Of a stretch of 64,000 nucleotides of DNA, positions 48,430-58,485 are shown piece by piece. The position numbers and the translations under genes were made by a program. This DNA is from Morella rubra (Eukaryota > Streptophyta > Magnoliopsida > Fagales > Myricaceae): positions 17,327,067 to 17,391,066 of the forward strand of contig CM025854.1 in the NCBI GenBank assembly GCA_003952965.2, given 5' to 3'. Numbering within the stretch: position 1 is the first letter of the stretch; every line of letters starts with the position of its first letter. The notes under the pieces were generated by a model. It saw only the letters and a program-made list of their open reading frames with translations, had not been told where the DNA came from and did no database searches.

Positions 48430-50016
48430 GAGGTTTGGAGGATGAGGAAGTAGATTTTGTACTCTTTTCCCTTAAAAATTCATGAGTAAGAAAATCAGGA
48501 ATATAGTTTAAATCTCTATTTATATATTCAATATTGAAATGAAAAATAGATAGAATTCTTTGTCATCTGGTGTTTAGAAGCAAGATATTGGATATCTTAT
48601 AGAAGAGCATCTTTTGCTGCTTTGCAATCTACTCTAATCAGAAACGGTTGATTGAGTAAGTCATCCTGGAATTTTGAAATAGATGGATAAAATTTCTGTT
48701 TTGATAGTACAATATTTTTCTTGTGTTGGATTCCATGCTCCAAAATGAAAAAGCATTATATATTCCTTGTCAGTATCATGAGTGTGTTGTTTTAGATGCA
48801 TCAGTTTCAATTATTTTAAAGGAAAAATGAAAAATCACTCATTAAATTTTAGTGTCTTTTTAAAAAACTCACTGAGTTTTATAAAATAAAAAGCTCATTG
48901 AGTTTGACATTTTGGTACCAAACCTCATTGACCCAACGCCGTTAGAAGCATTTAACGGAAATTTTTCTTGTCCAATCGCAATGTGACATGTGTCATAAAA
49001 TAAATAAAAAATATAAATATTTTAAAAAATTAATAAATAAAATGTAAAATAAATAAAAACGTATAATTTAATACTAAAGTTACAATTTTAAAATTGTAAA
49101 TTCTTTAAAGAAAAATGCGGGGGTGGGACTCTCACCCTGTACCCCTCCACCTGAGCCGCCGCTCAGGTTGTCCCCCAACCACCCCAGAGCTAAGGCCTGG
49201 GTGGTGGGGGAGTAGGGAGGAATCCTTCCCTCCCGCCTCCACCTCTAGGCGGCCAGACATGGGGGGAATCCTCCTTGCTCCCCCAGGGATTCCTCCCCCT
49301 CCACCGTGAAGGGGTACAGGGTGGGACTCCCCACCCCGTGCTCTTTAAGTTTTTTTTTTTTTAAGATTTTAACAATTTTAAGATTTTAAAAATTGTAACT
49401 TTAGTATTAAATTATAAGTTTTTTATTTATTTTAGATTTTATTTTTAATTTTTAATTTTTTTAAATATTTTTAATTTTATTTATTATAATGACACGTGTC
49501 ACATTGCAATTGGATGGGGAAAGTTTTCCGTTAAATGCTTCTAATGATGTTGGGTCTAGTGAGGTTTGTTACCAAAATAACAAACTCAATAAGCTTTTTT
49601 ATTTGTTTTAAAACCCAATGAGTTTTTTAAAAAGACACTAAAACCTAGTGAGAGATTTGTCATTTTCCCTATTTTAAATGTGTGGGAGATGCAATGCCTA
49701 CGCATGGTAAATGCTTGACATGATGTTTGATTGTTTTAACTATAGATTTATGCAAATTAGTCTAAACAAAAGGATTCTTCTGTAGTCGTGTAAACAAGGG
49801 TTTGCTAGTTTTTCGAGGGTCTTCATAGGTTGAAAGATAGTTTAGGCTTCTTAAAAATTTATTTAGTTGGGTTTTATCTTTGATTTCATCACAGATTTTA
49901 TCAACAAATTCAATGGGATGGGAGATAGGAGTGATTGTGCCTTGATATAGATTATGATCGAGGAACTTGATTTTGTTGGCAGAAACAACAAGCTAATTTT
50001 CTTTAATAATATTAAA
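48430..50016 (-). pseudogene. Pararetrovirus RNase H region, split by a foldback element (fossil)
   Basis: The connection and RNase H part of the fossil polymerase. 50016-49670 encodes LDHNLYQGTITPISHPIEF and KDKTQLNKFLRSLNYLSTY. 48820-48430 encodes FHFGAWNPTQEKYCTIKTE, KFQDDLLNQPFLIRVDCKAA and QYLASKHQM. These are conserved stretches of petuvirus/florendovirus-like RNase H. The foldback element at 48821-49669 lies between them. Broken. Confidence 0.8.
48821..49669. mobile_element. Long foldback (MULE-like) element, second full-length copy
   Basis: 849 bp folding end to end. The ends are GGAAAAATGAAAAATC and, inward from the right, GGGAAAATGACAAATC. Both arms share a TTTTAGTGTCTTTTTAAAAA block and an ACGCCGTTAGAAGC/AACGGAAA block. 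The GC-rich core (about 49110-49345) is flanked by inversely repeated GGGTGGGA/CACCCTGTACCCCT blocks. The 9-bp duplication TATTTTAAA (48812-48820 and 49670-49678) is perfect. It belongs to the same family as 15436-16287 and 8750-8852 but has a different core. It interrupts the pararetrovirus RNase H. Confidence 0.88.
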
Positions 50017-50429
50017 GGATAAATACACTTTGCCCCCTTATCTTTGGAGGTATTTACATATTGCACCCGATGTATTATTTTTGAGACATTGGACCCATAA
50101 AGTTACACATTTTTTCGCTTTGGACCCTGTACCGTAATTGGGCGTTAATTTTAGATGGATTTCGTCAATTTAGTTACACATTGCCCCCCTTATTTTTTAG
50201 GGTATTTACACATTGTCTCCCTTATCTTTGGGGGTATTTACACATCTCACTTAGGTGGCAGTCACGTGAGAGGCACGTTTTGACAAAATCCGTCTAAATT
50301 GATATCAATTATGGTACAGGTCAAATCGAAAAAATGTGTAACTTTATGGGTCCAATGTCTCAAAAATAATACATCGAGATGCAATATGTAAATACCCCTA
50401 AAGATAAGAGACAAAGTGTATTTAACCCT
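50017..50429. mobile_element. MULE-like MITE in the pararetrovirus
   Basis: About 413 bp with terminal inverted repeats of roughly 105 bp. The left end reads GGATAAATACACTTTGCCCC; inward from the right it is AGGGTTAAATACACTTTGTC. The arms share GAGACATTGGACCCATAAAG. The flanks are AATATTAAA (50008-50016) and AATATTAAA (50430-50438), a 9-bp target duplication as expected for Mutator-like elements. Inside, a GGTATTTACACATTG-type unit repeats. It is non-coding. Confidence 0.88.
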
Positions 50430-51350
50430 AATATTAAAGAACTTAGTCAAGTGATAGAGTGTTGTTTGTTGGATTTGAAGACAATAAGAATATCATCAAA
50501 ATATAAACAATGGAAAAGGAAGAGTATGGATTAACAATGTCATTCATAATATTTTGGAATTCAGAAGGTACAATTTTTGAAACTAAAGGACATGGCATTC
50601 CATTCATAATGTCCAAAGGGAACTGTAAAAACTTTTTTTTATCTATCTTCTTCGGCAATCTGATTTTCCAAAAGCCAAATTTCATGTCAAATTTTGAAAT
50701 AAATAAATAAATTATGTAATATGCTTAACGGGTCTTTTTTTATTGGGAATCAGGGATTGAATCCATTGTAAAACTCTACTAAGGGGTTTATAATTAATGA
50801 CAAGTAAAGGGACTCCTCGTTCCAATTCAACCTGTTTTTATACATGGAAAGCTGCATAGCTACAGGGTACTTGAACTTTCTAATGAGTCCTTTTCGTTAT
50901 GAATAAAAAATTTCAGTTTTGTAGAAAAGTTCTTGATTCATTTGAATTGACCTGGTTTTGGTAGGAATGTTTCATTTAGAAAAATCTTTTTTCATAAGGA
51001 AGAGAAATAATAGGCTTTTTGCATCATCAACGAACTCTTATAGTAAAAAATCATCTGTACTTTAATGTACTTATCAGTTGAAATTATAGTATCAAACGTG
51101 TTTTCCATTGTCTTCAAGGACTTTCCCATGCGAAAGCAGAAATTCCATTGGACTTTTCACACTTTCAGGGGCCAACCATAAACATGAATTTTTAACCCCT
51201 TTAGGCGCACTAGGAAAGATCTCAAATTAAGCTTCAGCTCTGGACTCCCAATATTGCTCTTTAGCGTAACCAAAGTTGTCCAAAAGAGTCATGTTTCCTG
51301 TCTGAAGGGGCATTACAAGAGCATATTGTAGTTGGAATAAACGAGAATCA
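50430..51350 (-). pseudogene. Pararetrovirus reverse transcriptase region (fossil)
   Basis: Part of the polymerase of the endogenous pararetrovirus. Minus-strand translations contain VELERGVPLLVINYKPL and FKIRLP-like/MKFGFWKIRLPKKID, then VSKIVPSEFQNIMNDI and NPYSSFSIVYI, segments of the Caulimoviridae reverse transcriptase in the expected order. It is not open throughout. It is followed by a 413-bp MITE, after which the polymerase continues. Confidence 0.8.
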
Positions 51351-51429
51351 TGACCAAGTCAGGTGGGGGAGAGGGGGCGGTAATTTACTTCTCAAATCAA
51401 CTAGCAATCACAGCTGTGGATTCTTTCAC

Positions 51430-53200
51430 CTAAAGATAAATAGAAAAGTACTCAAAGATTCAAAGAAACATGAAACACAACGGATTAGATGATGTCTGAT
51501 GCTCACATTGTCTTCTTTCCCATGAAAAATCTGAAATTTGAGTGTGTCAAGCACTGGTGACTTCCTCAGTAGGCATAGTATTCCTGGGATTTCACGTTTG
51601 CTCAAACTGGTATGAATTTCTAAGGTCCTCAGATTAGTGAATGAATAAGGCAGACCACCCTTGCAGTATACCGCTGATAGAATCTGCACCAGAGAGAGAG
51701 AGCTACAAGAGTCCATCAAATCTAGACATTCACAAGTGATCTCAGAATTGAACCTACATATCAAAATAACAAACTATAATCTATAGCATGTGCAGCAAGT
51801 AGTATTTCGCCCCACACATCTAGCTTAAGGAGGAAAGCAAACTAGCCCCCTTAGGGATTCAGTGCTCTTACCATCCAGTACTGAAGGAGGGCATTCGCTA
51901 GATCAATGACAAAGAAAGTAGCGGTTAAGACGCCTTCTAACTTGAAAGAAAGAGTAATTTCCTTGCAATAATTTTAGGAAGTTGTTCACACTGTAGATAC
52001 AAGTAAATATTTTTTCTAGAGCCAATAGATGCGAGAACTGCAAATAAGTTAACAGTCCAACCGTTAAAGCAACAAAAATTGTTTGTAGTCTCTCCAATTC
52101 TCCTCCACTACTTCCTGCTTCTTGCATTTAAGTATCTAGGGGATGTTCATTTGTAAGGAATTTGTAGGATTCTGAGAAAATTGTGAATATTTTGATGTTA
52201 AAGTTGTATTTGCGTGCGTTAAGTTGTTAAAAGGGATGTGTTGTGGTAATAAAGTGTTGGAATGCGTGTATTTTGTGATGTGGATTGTAAATAATAAAAA
52301 TAGGATGTAAATCTTAAAAAAAATAGGCAACCGAACATGCCCCTAGTCTTCATCTATTTCTATCAGTTGGAAAACTTCCGCCAGCACTTCCACTCACGAT
52401 TTCGGTATAGCAATAGACTGTTTCTTCAAGAGGAAGCTCTTGAAGAGAGCCATTCCTAACATTCCTTTTCTTCTCAACTGATTACTATCTAAGTCAGATT
52501 CAAATTTATTTCCTAATCATTCACTTCACTCCAGCAAATCCGCAAGCAGAGTATAATCATCCAAAAACTTGCAGGTGATCAGTCGCCTTTAATCAAAACA
52601 AATGGCAATGTGAACCCCCTTACCGCCCCCTTGGCTCCTCCTTTTAGACAAGTAATCATGCCAAGACTACAGCCTAATTTCAAAGAGATACCAATCTCAT
52701 TTTGCTTCCTCATTAGAATCATCTAAATTGTGACTAGACATCAAAACAACGATGATAATTGTCCTGAAAGAGAAAATATACAGCTAGAATTTAGTCCATG
52801 TAAACAGAGAAACAGATTGAAAGATTTACCTCCGGATAGCAGAAGGCAATATAAAAGGCATTCATGAGCACTGGAGACTCCTGATAGAAAGCTGACTGCA
52901 CCGTCCTCAATCTCTGCCGAACCCATGTTGACAGTCCTACAGTGAGAAATCACAATGCTTGAAGTTTCAGGAATGGCCGAATGGGAAACTGTGCGCTGAA
53001 CATTCCCTAAGGAAGTTCATTATCTTTCCAACAGAAAGTCTCCAGCTTACGAGCCAACTTTCGTTATTATAGTTGTAGAAGGAATACCTCACTTGCAAAT
53101 TCTGTAATCGTCTGCCATTGATGTCCAGTCCATTTATCTTTGGACCATAAACTTTTCTAAATCTTCAAGATCTGTGCAGGCAATGTTGAGATGTATCTAT
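51430..53200 (-). pseudogene. F-box/LRR (FBD-type) gene remains
   Basis: Minus-strand fragments match the leucine-rich part of plant F-box/LRR/FBD proteins, adaptors of SCF ubiquitin ligases. Pieces in order are MVQRINGLDINGRRLQNLQV (about 53150-53090), ISHCRTVNMGSAEIEDGAVS (about 52950-52890) and YSFTNLRTLEIHTSLSKREI with ILCLLRKSPVLDTLKF (51764-51530). No F-box start was found, and the pieces are in different frames separated by stops. Some gaps could be introns, but together it looks like a truncated, decayed gene. A MITE (52139-52342) interrupts it. Confidence 0.6.
52139..52342. mobile_element. Tourist-like MITE, copy 2
   Basis: 204 bp starting GGGGATGTTCATTTG and ending in CGAACATGCCC, with the 3-bp flank CTA on both sides (52136-52138 and 52343-52345). 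Internal blocks TTAAAGTTGTA, AAGTTGTTAAAAGGGAT, TAATAAAGTGTTG and ATGCGTGTA match the reverse strand of the element at 33585. A 3-bp duplication and GGGCATGTT-like ends suggest PIF/Harbinger (Tourist). Confidence 0.75.
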
Positions 53201-53239
53201 CATTCCTTTACAATATCCTAGAGGCAGTTTTTATTGAAG

Positions 53240-53580
53240 TCAGACTCAGCTGCACATTCAGATTCTGTTATTGCCTCAGCCTCCAAGTCAGCACATGCTC
53301 AAGTCGCAGCAGCTCCAGAGCTTGTGCCTCATTCCTTCGTTACTGATACATTGCCTGGCAGCCATTCTGTTAGCAAGGAATATTCAGTTGTTAGCATTTC
53401 TCTGCACATTATGTACAGCTGTCATTTTATTCTTTTGGCCTAACGGGCAGGCAAAACTTGTATATGGCCTTTGGCTCCCTTTGTACTTTTTTACACGATT
53501 CAATACAACAGAAAACAGAGTTTTCTCCAACTTTCTCTTTGAATATTGCATCTGCAAATCTGAAAATTTCCGTAGGACAG
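53240..53580 (+). mobile_element. Possible Ty1/copia LTR-like remnant
   Basis: The layout recalls the end of a short copia LTR: TTCAGTTGTTAGCATT, then GTACAGCTGTC, CTTGTATATGGCC, and a leader with CAATACAACAGAAAACAG and TTTTCTCC. I cannot place both termini and there is no coding partner on the same side, so the call is weak. Confidence 0.3.
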
Positions 53581-53864
53581 AGAACGATGAACCCCCAAAT
53601 ATATCAGCCGAAGCAGAATCCAAAACATAGACGTGCGTTAGTGATAGTGCCAGGAGTGATCGAAGGCCACTGGTCTTTATAACATTAGGCGGCCTGTACA
53701 ATGCAGACGACAGATTTTCATAATGGGGTCTGGGGTTCGGAGCACTGGCTTGAGGGTGAGACTTCTTAGTGAATCCCAATCGAAAAACAAGGACGCAAAG
53801 TAAACCCATCCGTCAAAGAGAAGTCCAGGACGAGTTCAACAACGTTGTGTTTTACCAAAAACCC

Positions 53865-54260
53865 AGCCGAGTAAGTGAATAACCCGTAGTGATGGCATTC
53901 CAAAAAAAACACATCCGGGTCACGAAATTCATCAAACACGTTTCGTGCATATCGGATTTCTCCAAGATCGGAGCCCGCATTAATCAATTAACTTGTTGCC
54001 TAGAAACAAAAAAAAAATTGTCAAAAACCCGCTATCTTTGATCCAGAGACCAGTAACTGCGCATGGATTTGATTCAAATGGCTCTTGTGGGAAACGAATT
54101 ACCGATCAGAGATGCAAAGAATGAATCAGGAGTGAAGGCATAACGAGAGTCGGCAATGTCTAAGCAGAGTTCAAGAAGGAGAGACGATGAAGAATATTGG
54201 TCCAAAAACGTGGAAAGAGAAGCAGGAATTCCAACTTCCAAATGATGTTACCTTTGGTAC
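53865..54260 (-). pseudogene. Partial copy of the neighbouring PPR (MEF22-like) gene
   Basis: Minus-strand sequence corresponding to roughly the first 150 residues of the PPR protein encoded at 60234-62471. For example GEIRYARNVFDEFRDPDVF here matches GEIIYARNVFDEFREPDVF there, and the stretch encoding NQIHAxLLVSGSK is nearly identical at the DNA level. It has frameshifts and a small insertion, and ends abruptly at about 53865. The 5' flank is duplicated too (to about 54350), so this is a segmental copy and not a retrocopy. Confidence 0.85.
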
Positions 54261-54350
54261 GTCCAACTGTCCGACTGGTTCATAACCTGACATCTCAGTT
54301 TTCTTTTTAGCTTCTCAGGGCTAAGATAACATTATACAGCAAATAAAACT

Positions 54351-54951
54351 GACACTTTTTTAGACAATAATTCTAAACCCAAAATCAATTTGTTAGATTC
54401 TATTCAAAATGCAATCATCTTTAGTGGGAGAGTATTTGAGACGTTTGTAGCCTGTAGGCTGAGTATGTTTTGAAGTAGAAGGAGGTGAGGAGGCAATTTT
54501 ACTAAAGTTGTATAGAGAGTGCGACAATTTCCTTTGTAATTTTACTAGACCGATGGGTGATGTTTGTGTCCCAGCAAGTTTTATAAAATAATCTCTCTCT
54601 TGAATCACCTCTTTTCGTTGTAATAAATATAATCTCTCTTTACAGTTTCCGCAACTCTCAAAATTTTGTTCACCCAACACCAAGCACCCGGGGCATTCAT
54701 TGTGTGCAAAACACAATACACAAAAAAAATGGACAAAACTAGGCCAAAATCCTTGCCACCATTTGAAGTCCGTGTGCGCGCTCCAAAAGTACATGTGATC
54801 CATCCTTCCGAAAGAGATGGAGAATACTCTCTCTGTAAATAAAACTCTTCCCCCTGGCTCCTTTACCTTTTGAGTTTAGGTAGTATCTCTCTTCCCTCGC
54901 CGACAATGAACCAGGCCATCCAATCTCCTTAACAATAAGGGAAAAGGGAAA
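54351..54951. other. Intergenic region upstream of the methyltransferase gene
   Basis: No gene was recognised. The stretch around 54560-54690 (an AATAAATATAATCTCTC segment) looks vaguely like an LTR leader, but no termini were found. The last 100 bases are presumably the methyltransferase promoter and leader. Confidence 0.35.
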
Positions 54952-55644
54952 ATGGACAGGCACATCGAAATCTTCCTCAAAAGGCTCTCCTTTGCCGCAA
55001 TTACCATAGCCACCCTCACCCTCCTCCTCCTCTTCCTCCAAACCCCGCAAACTTGCATTCCCCCCAACTCCCCTCCCAAACCCCACCTCAAATTCCCCAA
55101 GTCCTCCTGTGACTTCTCTCCTCGAGAGCTCCTCCCTCTAGACAAGAAAAACCGCCGCCTCTGGTCCTCCAAGGCCTGGCAATCCCGAGTCTCTTCCTTG
55201 TCCCAATTTTTCACCTCAATCCGCGATCTGGGTCTCCTCCATAACCACTCCAAAGTCCTCTGCGTCTCCGCCGGGGCCGGCCACGAGGTAATGGCACTGT
55301 CCAATCTCGGCGTTTTGGATGTTACCGGCGTTGAGTTGATTGACTCCCCGCCCCTGGTAAGCCGCGCCGATCCGCATAACTTGCCGTTCTTCGATGGCGT
55401 TTTTGATTTGGTGTACACGGGGCATTTAGAGGAGGCGTTGTTTCCGGCGAGGTTCGTCTCGGAGATGGAGAGGACGGTGAGGGATAATGGGGTGTGCGTG
55501 GTGGTTGTGGAGGAGTGTGGAAATGATGAAGTGAGGAAGATCGTGGATTTGTTTAGGCACTCGAGCTTTGTTGGCGCGGCGAAAGTGAGTTTGATTGGAT
55601 TGAGGATGACAAGGATTGTGATGAGAACTAGAAAGTTTAATTAA
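54952..55644 (+). CDS. Membrane-anchored SAM-dependent methyltransferase-like protein
   Basis: A single-exon, 230-residue protein. Residues 13-30 form one hydrophobic segment (FAAITIATLTLLLLFL), giving a likely type II anchor. A Pro-rich linker follows, then a class I methyltransferase fold. Motif I reads VLCVSAGAGHEVMAL (about 102-116), an acidic residue follows in GVELIDSPP, and the core strand reads LPFFDGVFDLVYTGHLEE with VSEMERTVRDNGVCVVVVE after it. It resembles the small plant-specific family of SAM-dependent methyltransferase superfamily proteins whose substrate is unknown. The glycine-rich loop is atypical (SAGAG), so activity is not certain. The GC-rich coding bias of its 5' half fits a real gene. 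It lies within the duplicated block but has no counterpart at 62.6 kb. Confidence 0.8.
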   Translation: MDRHIEIFLKRLSFAAITIATLTLLLLFLQTPQTCIPPNSPPKPHLKFPKSSCDFSPRELLPLDKKNRRLWSSKAWQSRVSSLSQFFTSIRDLGLLHNHSKVLCVSAGAGHEVMALSNLGVLDVTGVELIDSPPLVSRADPHNLPFFDGVFDLVYTGHLEEALFPARFVSEMERTVRDNGVCVVVVEECGNDEVRKIVDLFRHSSFVGAAKVSLIGLRMTRIVMRTRKFN

Positions 55645-58485
55645 TTAGTTCTTGGTATGATTTGTTTGCCTTGTTTATTTAAATGTTGCTTCGATTTGTA
55701 TAGGCTTTTTACGATGTTAGCATTGACGTGTGACTGAATTTTAATGACCCGTGAAAATAGTAGGAGATTTAGAGAAGGTGAATCTTAGAGCATTTGATTA
55801 GTAGACTAGGTGAAGCTTAACAATCTAATTATGTATAGTGATGTTGTGTGGAATACAAGATTCAATGAATGGAACAATTCAATTTCCTTTTACTTCCATG
55901 CCCCATGGTTGTGTTGTGCTTCATAATTTGGCTTCTACATCGGCCTGGGTGTCATGTGGATCTGTTGCTTTGTCTACTACGTCTGAGATTTTGAGCGCCT
56001 TTTTTTCCCACCCATCCAAGCTCGTATGTAGGGACTCAGGTTTTGGTTTGCTATACAAGTTTCATTTAAGCACTTTGTCATCTCGTGCAATTCCTCCATT
56101 GGTGTTTTGGATCTGGAATGCTATAAAGACTTCCGAAATATTGATTTAGCAGACTGATAGCTGGATTTAGCAATATAGCCCTGTTAATAGCCTTATGCAA
56201 TGGAACTAGTGAGATTCTTTTAAGAGTATGGCACACCTATTACCCGGTCATTTTGAAGTCAAGGGTTGTTTGCTGAGTTGGTTGTCCATCTGCAACGTTT
56301 CACCATCTTATATTTGTTCATCTGCACAATTCCCTTCTGCAGTTCAACATTGTAAAACTGTACTGAGGAGGATATTTCCAAATGGCTTTGTGAATGATTG
56401 ATGCCTAAGAAAAGCTGGTGTAGTAATTGCATCCTTGGCAATCTCCTCCTGGGAAATACAACATGCCCTTCAAGGATGAAAGTCACTCTTAGAATTCAGA
56501 AGCTGAATTCCCACATATGGTCTTCATCATTGACGGACATGACTTAATTTATGTCTACAAGGTGACTGTTGAAATTGCCAGCTTTACTTGGACTTATTAA
56601 AATATACCTTTTCGAGCACCTCCACTGGTATATTTTGAAAGGCGTTAGTTCTTGTCATAAAATAGGTAGATGATGACAATTATTTCAGATGGTGTATGGC
56701 TGAAGTGAACAGCAGAGTGGAAGAGAATGCGAGGGCATCACAAGTTGCAGGTTTGGTTGATCTTTTAATCTTTCCCATGGTCAATCTCAGAAGTAGTTTC
56801 TGGAACTGGGGATTGTTCTGAGAGTTTTCTTGCTCCAGAATTATTCCAAGTTCATGAGTTTCACAATTCATGCAGAATTGAGGGGGATAGTTTCTACACT
56901 TTGCTTTCTAGAGGCTTGATTTCGAACACAATTCATGCAGAATTGAGGGGGATAGTTTCTACACTTTGCTTTCTAGAGGCTTGATTTCGAACATATGATA
57001 GAACTAGTGAGAATTGAATCCATTTTTAAGGCATTTTGATAATGTGTTATTGATTATTTTTGTGTAGATGCAGAAAGCAATTGGACCCCTCCTGTGCCCA
57101 TAGCTGGTATAGTACCTGTTAGTTCCTAACGTGTCCCACAGGAAATATTGAACAGACGTCTTTGGGTTCCTTGTTGGTTTTGCCTTCATCATAAAGCCAA
57201 CGGGTCCTCTTATGTCAATATAGATGAGAGTTTCATTGTTTGGTCTATAGGACAACATACAAATATTATCTGAATATGTGAAGTTATAGACTGGAGAGGT
57301 TTCTTAATTATTCATTGAGCATTCTATCAAAATTCACAGTATTTCACACTCTTTTTCTTTTTTCCTATGTTCTAGTTAGGTTCTACTTGCCCATGCTTTT
57401 CTACCATCTAGCATTTTACCAAGACTTGGATTGATTATCATAAGTTATGTCAATATATACTTCTATTACCCAGATTATCAAGACAGTTGTGACATATTGT
57501 CTTTGTATTGTATGACATATTGTCAGTTTTGACCCTTCAAATCAATATTAGACATTTTACACTCTCAACTACTAATGTTATAAATTTTGCACCATTCATC
57601 TGATAATAATATCTCTGAGAACTTAATGAATTGATAACAATATCTTCAATATATACAAAGTGGGTCAAAAGTATTATCATCAATTTAGAGTGCAATGTGT
57701 TGAAACCTTGGTAACTGATGGGTGAAAAACTTTAGTAGTTCATGGATGAAAAGTGTATGTATTCTTTATCCTAAAGATTTCTAGCATATCAAGGTTTCCT
57801 CTGAATCGTTCCTACTTTTTAATACCCGAAGCTGTCGTAAATGATGGGTGCTCAACAGAAAACATGAAATGCAACCTTAGCATACTGGCAAATACGGCAT
57901 GCCCTTGGGATTTAGGATGACAGACGTGATCAAACGGTCTGCCTCATGCTTTACCCATTAAAGGTTCATCCATGATCTTCTGAATCCCAGATTTGAAATC
58001 AACTCCCTGTGGAGGCACTAGGATGCAATTGGGATTGCTATTAATCTGTGACATTTGTTGTTGACACGTCCATGTTGATTGGTTTATTTGGAAGCTGCAG
58101 GGCAGTATAAATAGTATGATTGGGGAAACAAACGGGACCTTAAAAGAGACCCATTAGCACCCATTTTCTATTTTCCCACATTTCGGAGCTATTGACAGTT
58201 GGACGCTAAACCCAAAGACTAGAACACAAAGACGCCTTTTGATTTTGATAGAAGCATGAGGTTACCACTAAAAAAACACTTGTTATGTGAATTTAAGCTC
58301 GGTAGTTGAGAACTCTTATGTGCAGCAGAGTTACGGGACACCAGAAAGACGAACCTTAGAGATACACAAAACATAGAAACTAGTACTGATCTGGTGCATC
58401 CAACCAGAATAATACAGGGAAAAAAAAAATTCAACTTTCCAAACCTCACCGAGCACTATGACCAACAGCTTCAGTAGGAATCATA
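55645..58485. other. Intergenic region, partly duplicated at 62.6-63.8 kb
   Basis: No gene was recognised. Three segments (55858-55945, 57225-57290 and 58010-58105) match 62665-62755, 63530-63590 and 63745-63835 in the same order and orientation. The end near 58105-58480 is presumed 3' flank of the fasciclin gene. Confidence 0.55.
56862..56991. repeat. Exact 65-bp tandem duplication
   Basis: Two adjacent copies, 56862-56926 and 56927-56991, appear identical. Each begins CACAATTCATGCAGAATTG and contains a GAGGGGGATAG purine run. Absence of differences implies a recent event or an assembly artefact. Confidence 0.9.

Larger units (their letters stand above)
40888..51350 (-). mobile_element. Endogenous pararetrovirus fossil (Caulimoviridae), heavily interrupted
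   Basis: A minus-strand pararetrovirus relic, most like the petuvirus/florendovirus side of the Caulimoviridae. The recognisable order is polymerase with reverse transcriptase (about 51350-50430) and RNase H (about 50016-49670 and 48820-48430), a downstream coding tail, then a promoter-like non-coding region (about 41530-40890). Five other elements lie inside it: 50017-50429, 48821-49669, 43804-47933, 43591-43749 and 42335-43551. About 3.7 kb of its own sequence remains. It is broken in many places and partial at the 5' coding side, where the capsid and movement regions are not recognised. The number of later insertions and the decay suggest an old integration. Its low-coordinate limit is uncertain because of the adjacent copia fragment. 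Confidence 0.75.

Noticed and set aside
57480-57790. Possible inverted-repeat element with TCAACTACTAAT-like arms
   Set aside because: The arms match only in short patches and no target duplication or termini could be defined.
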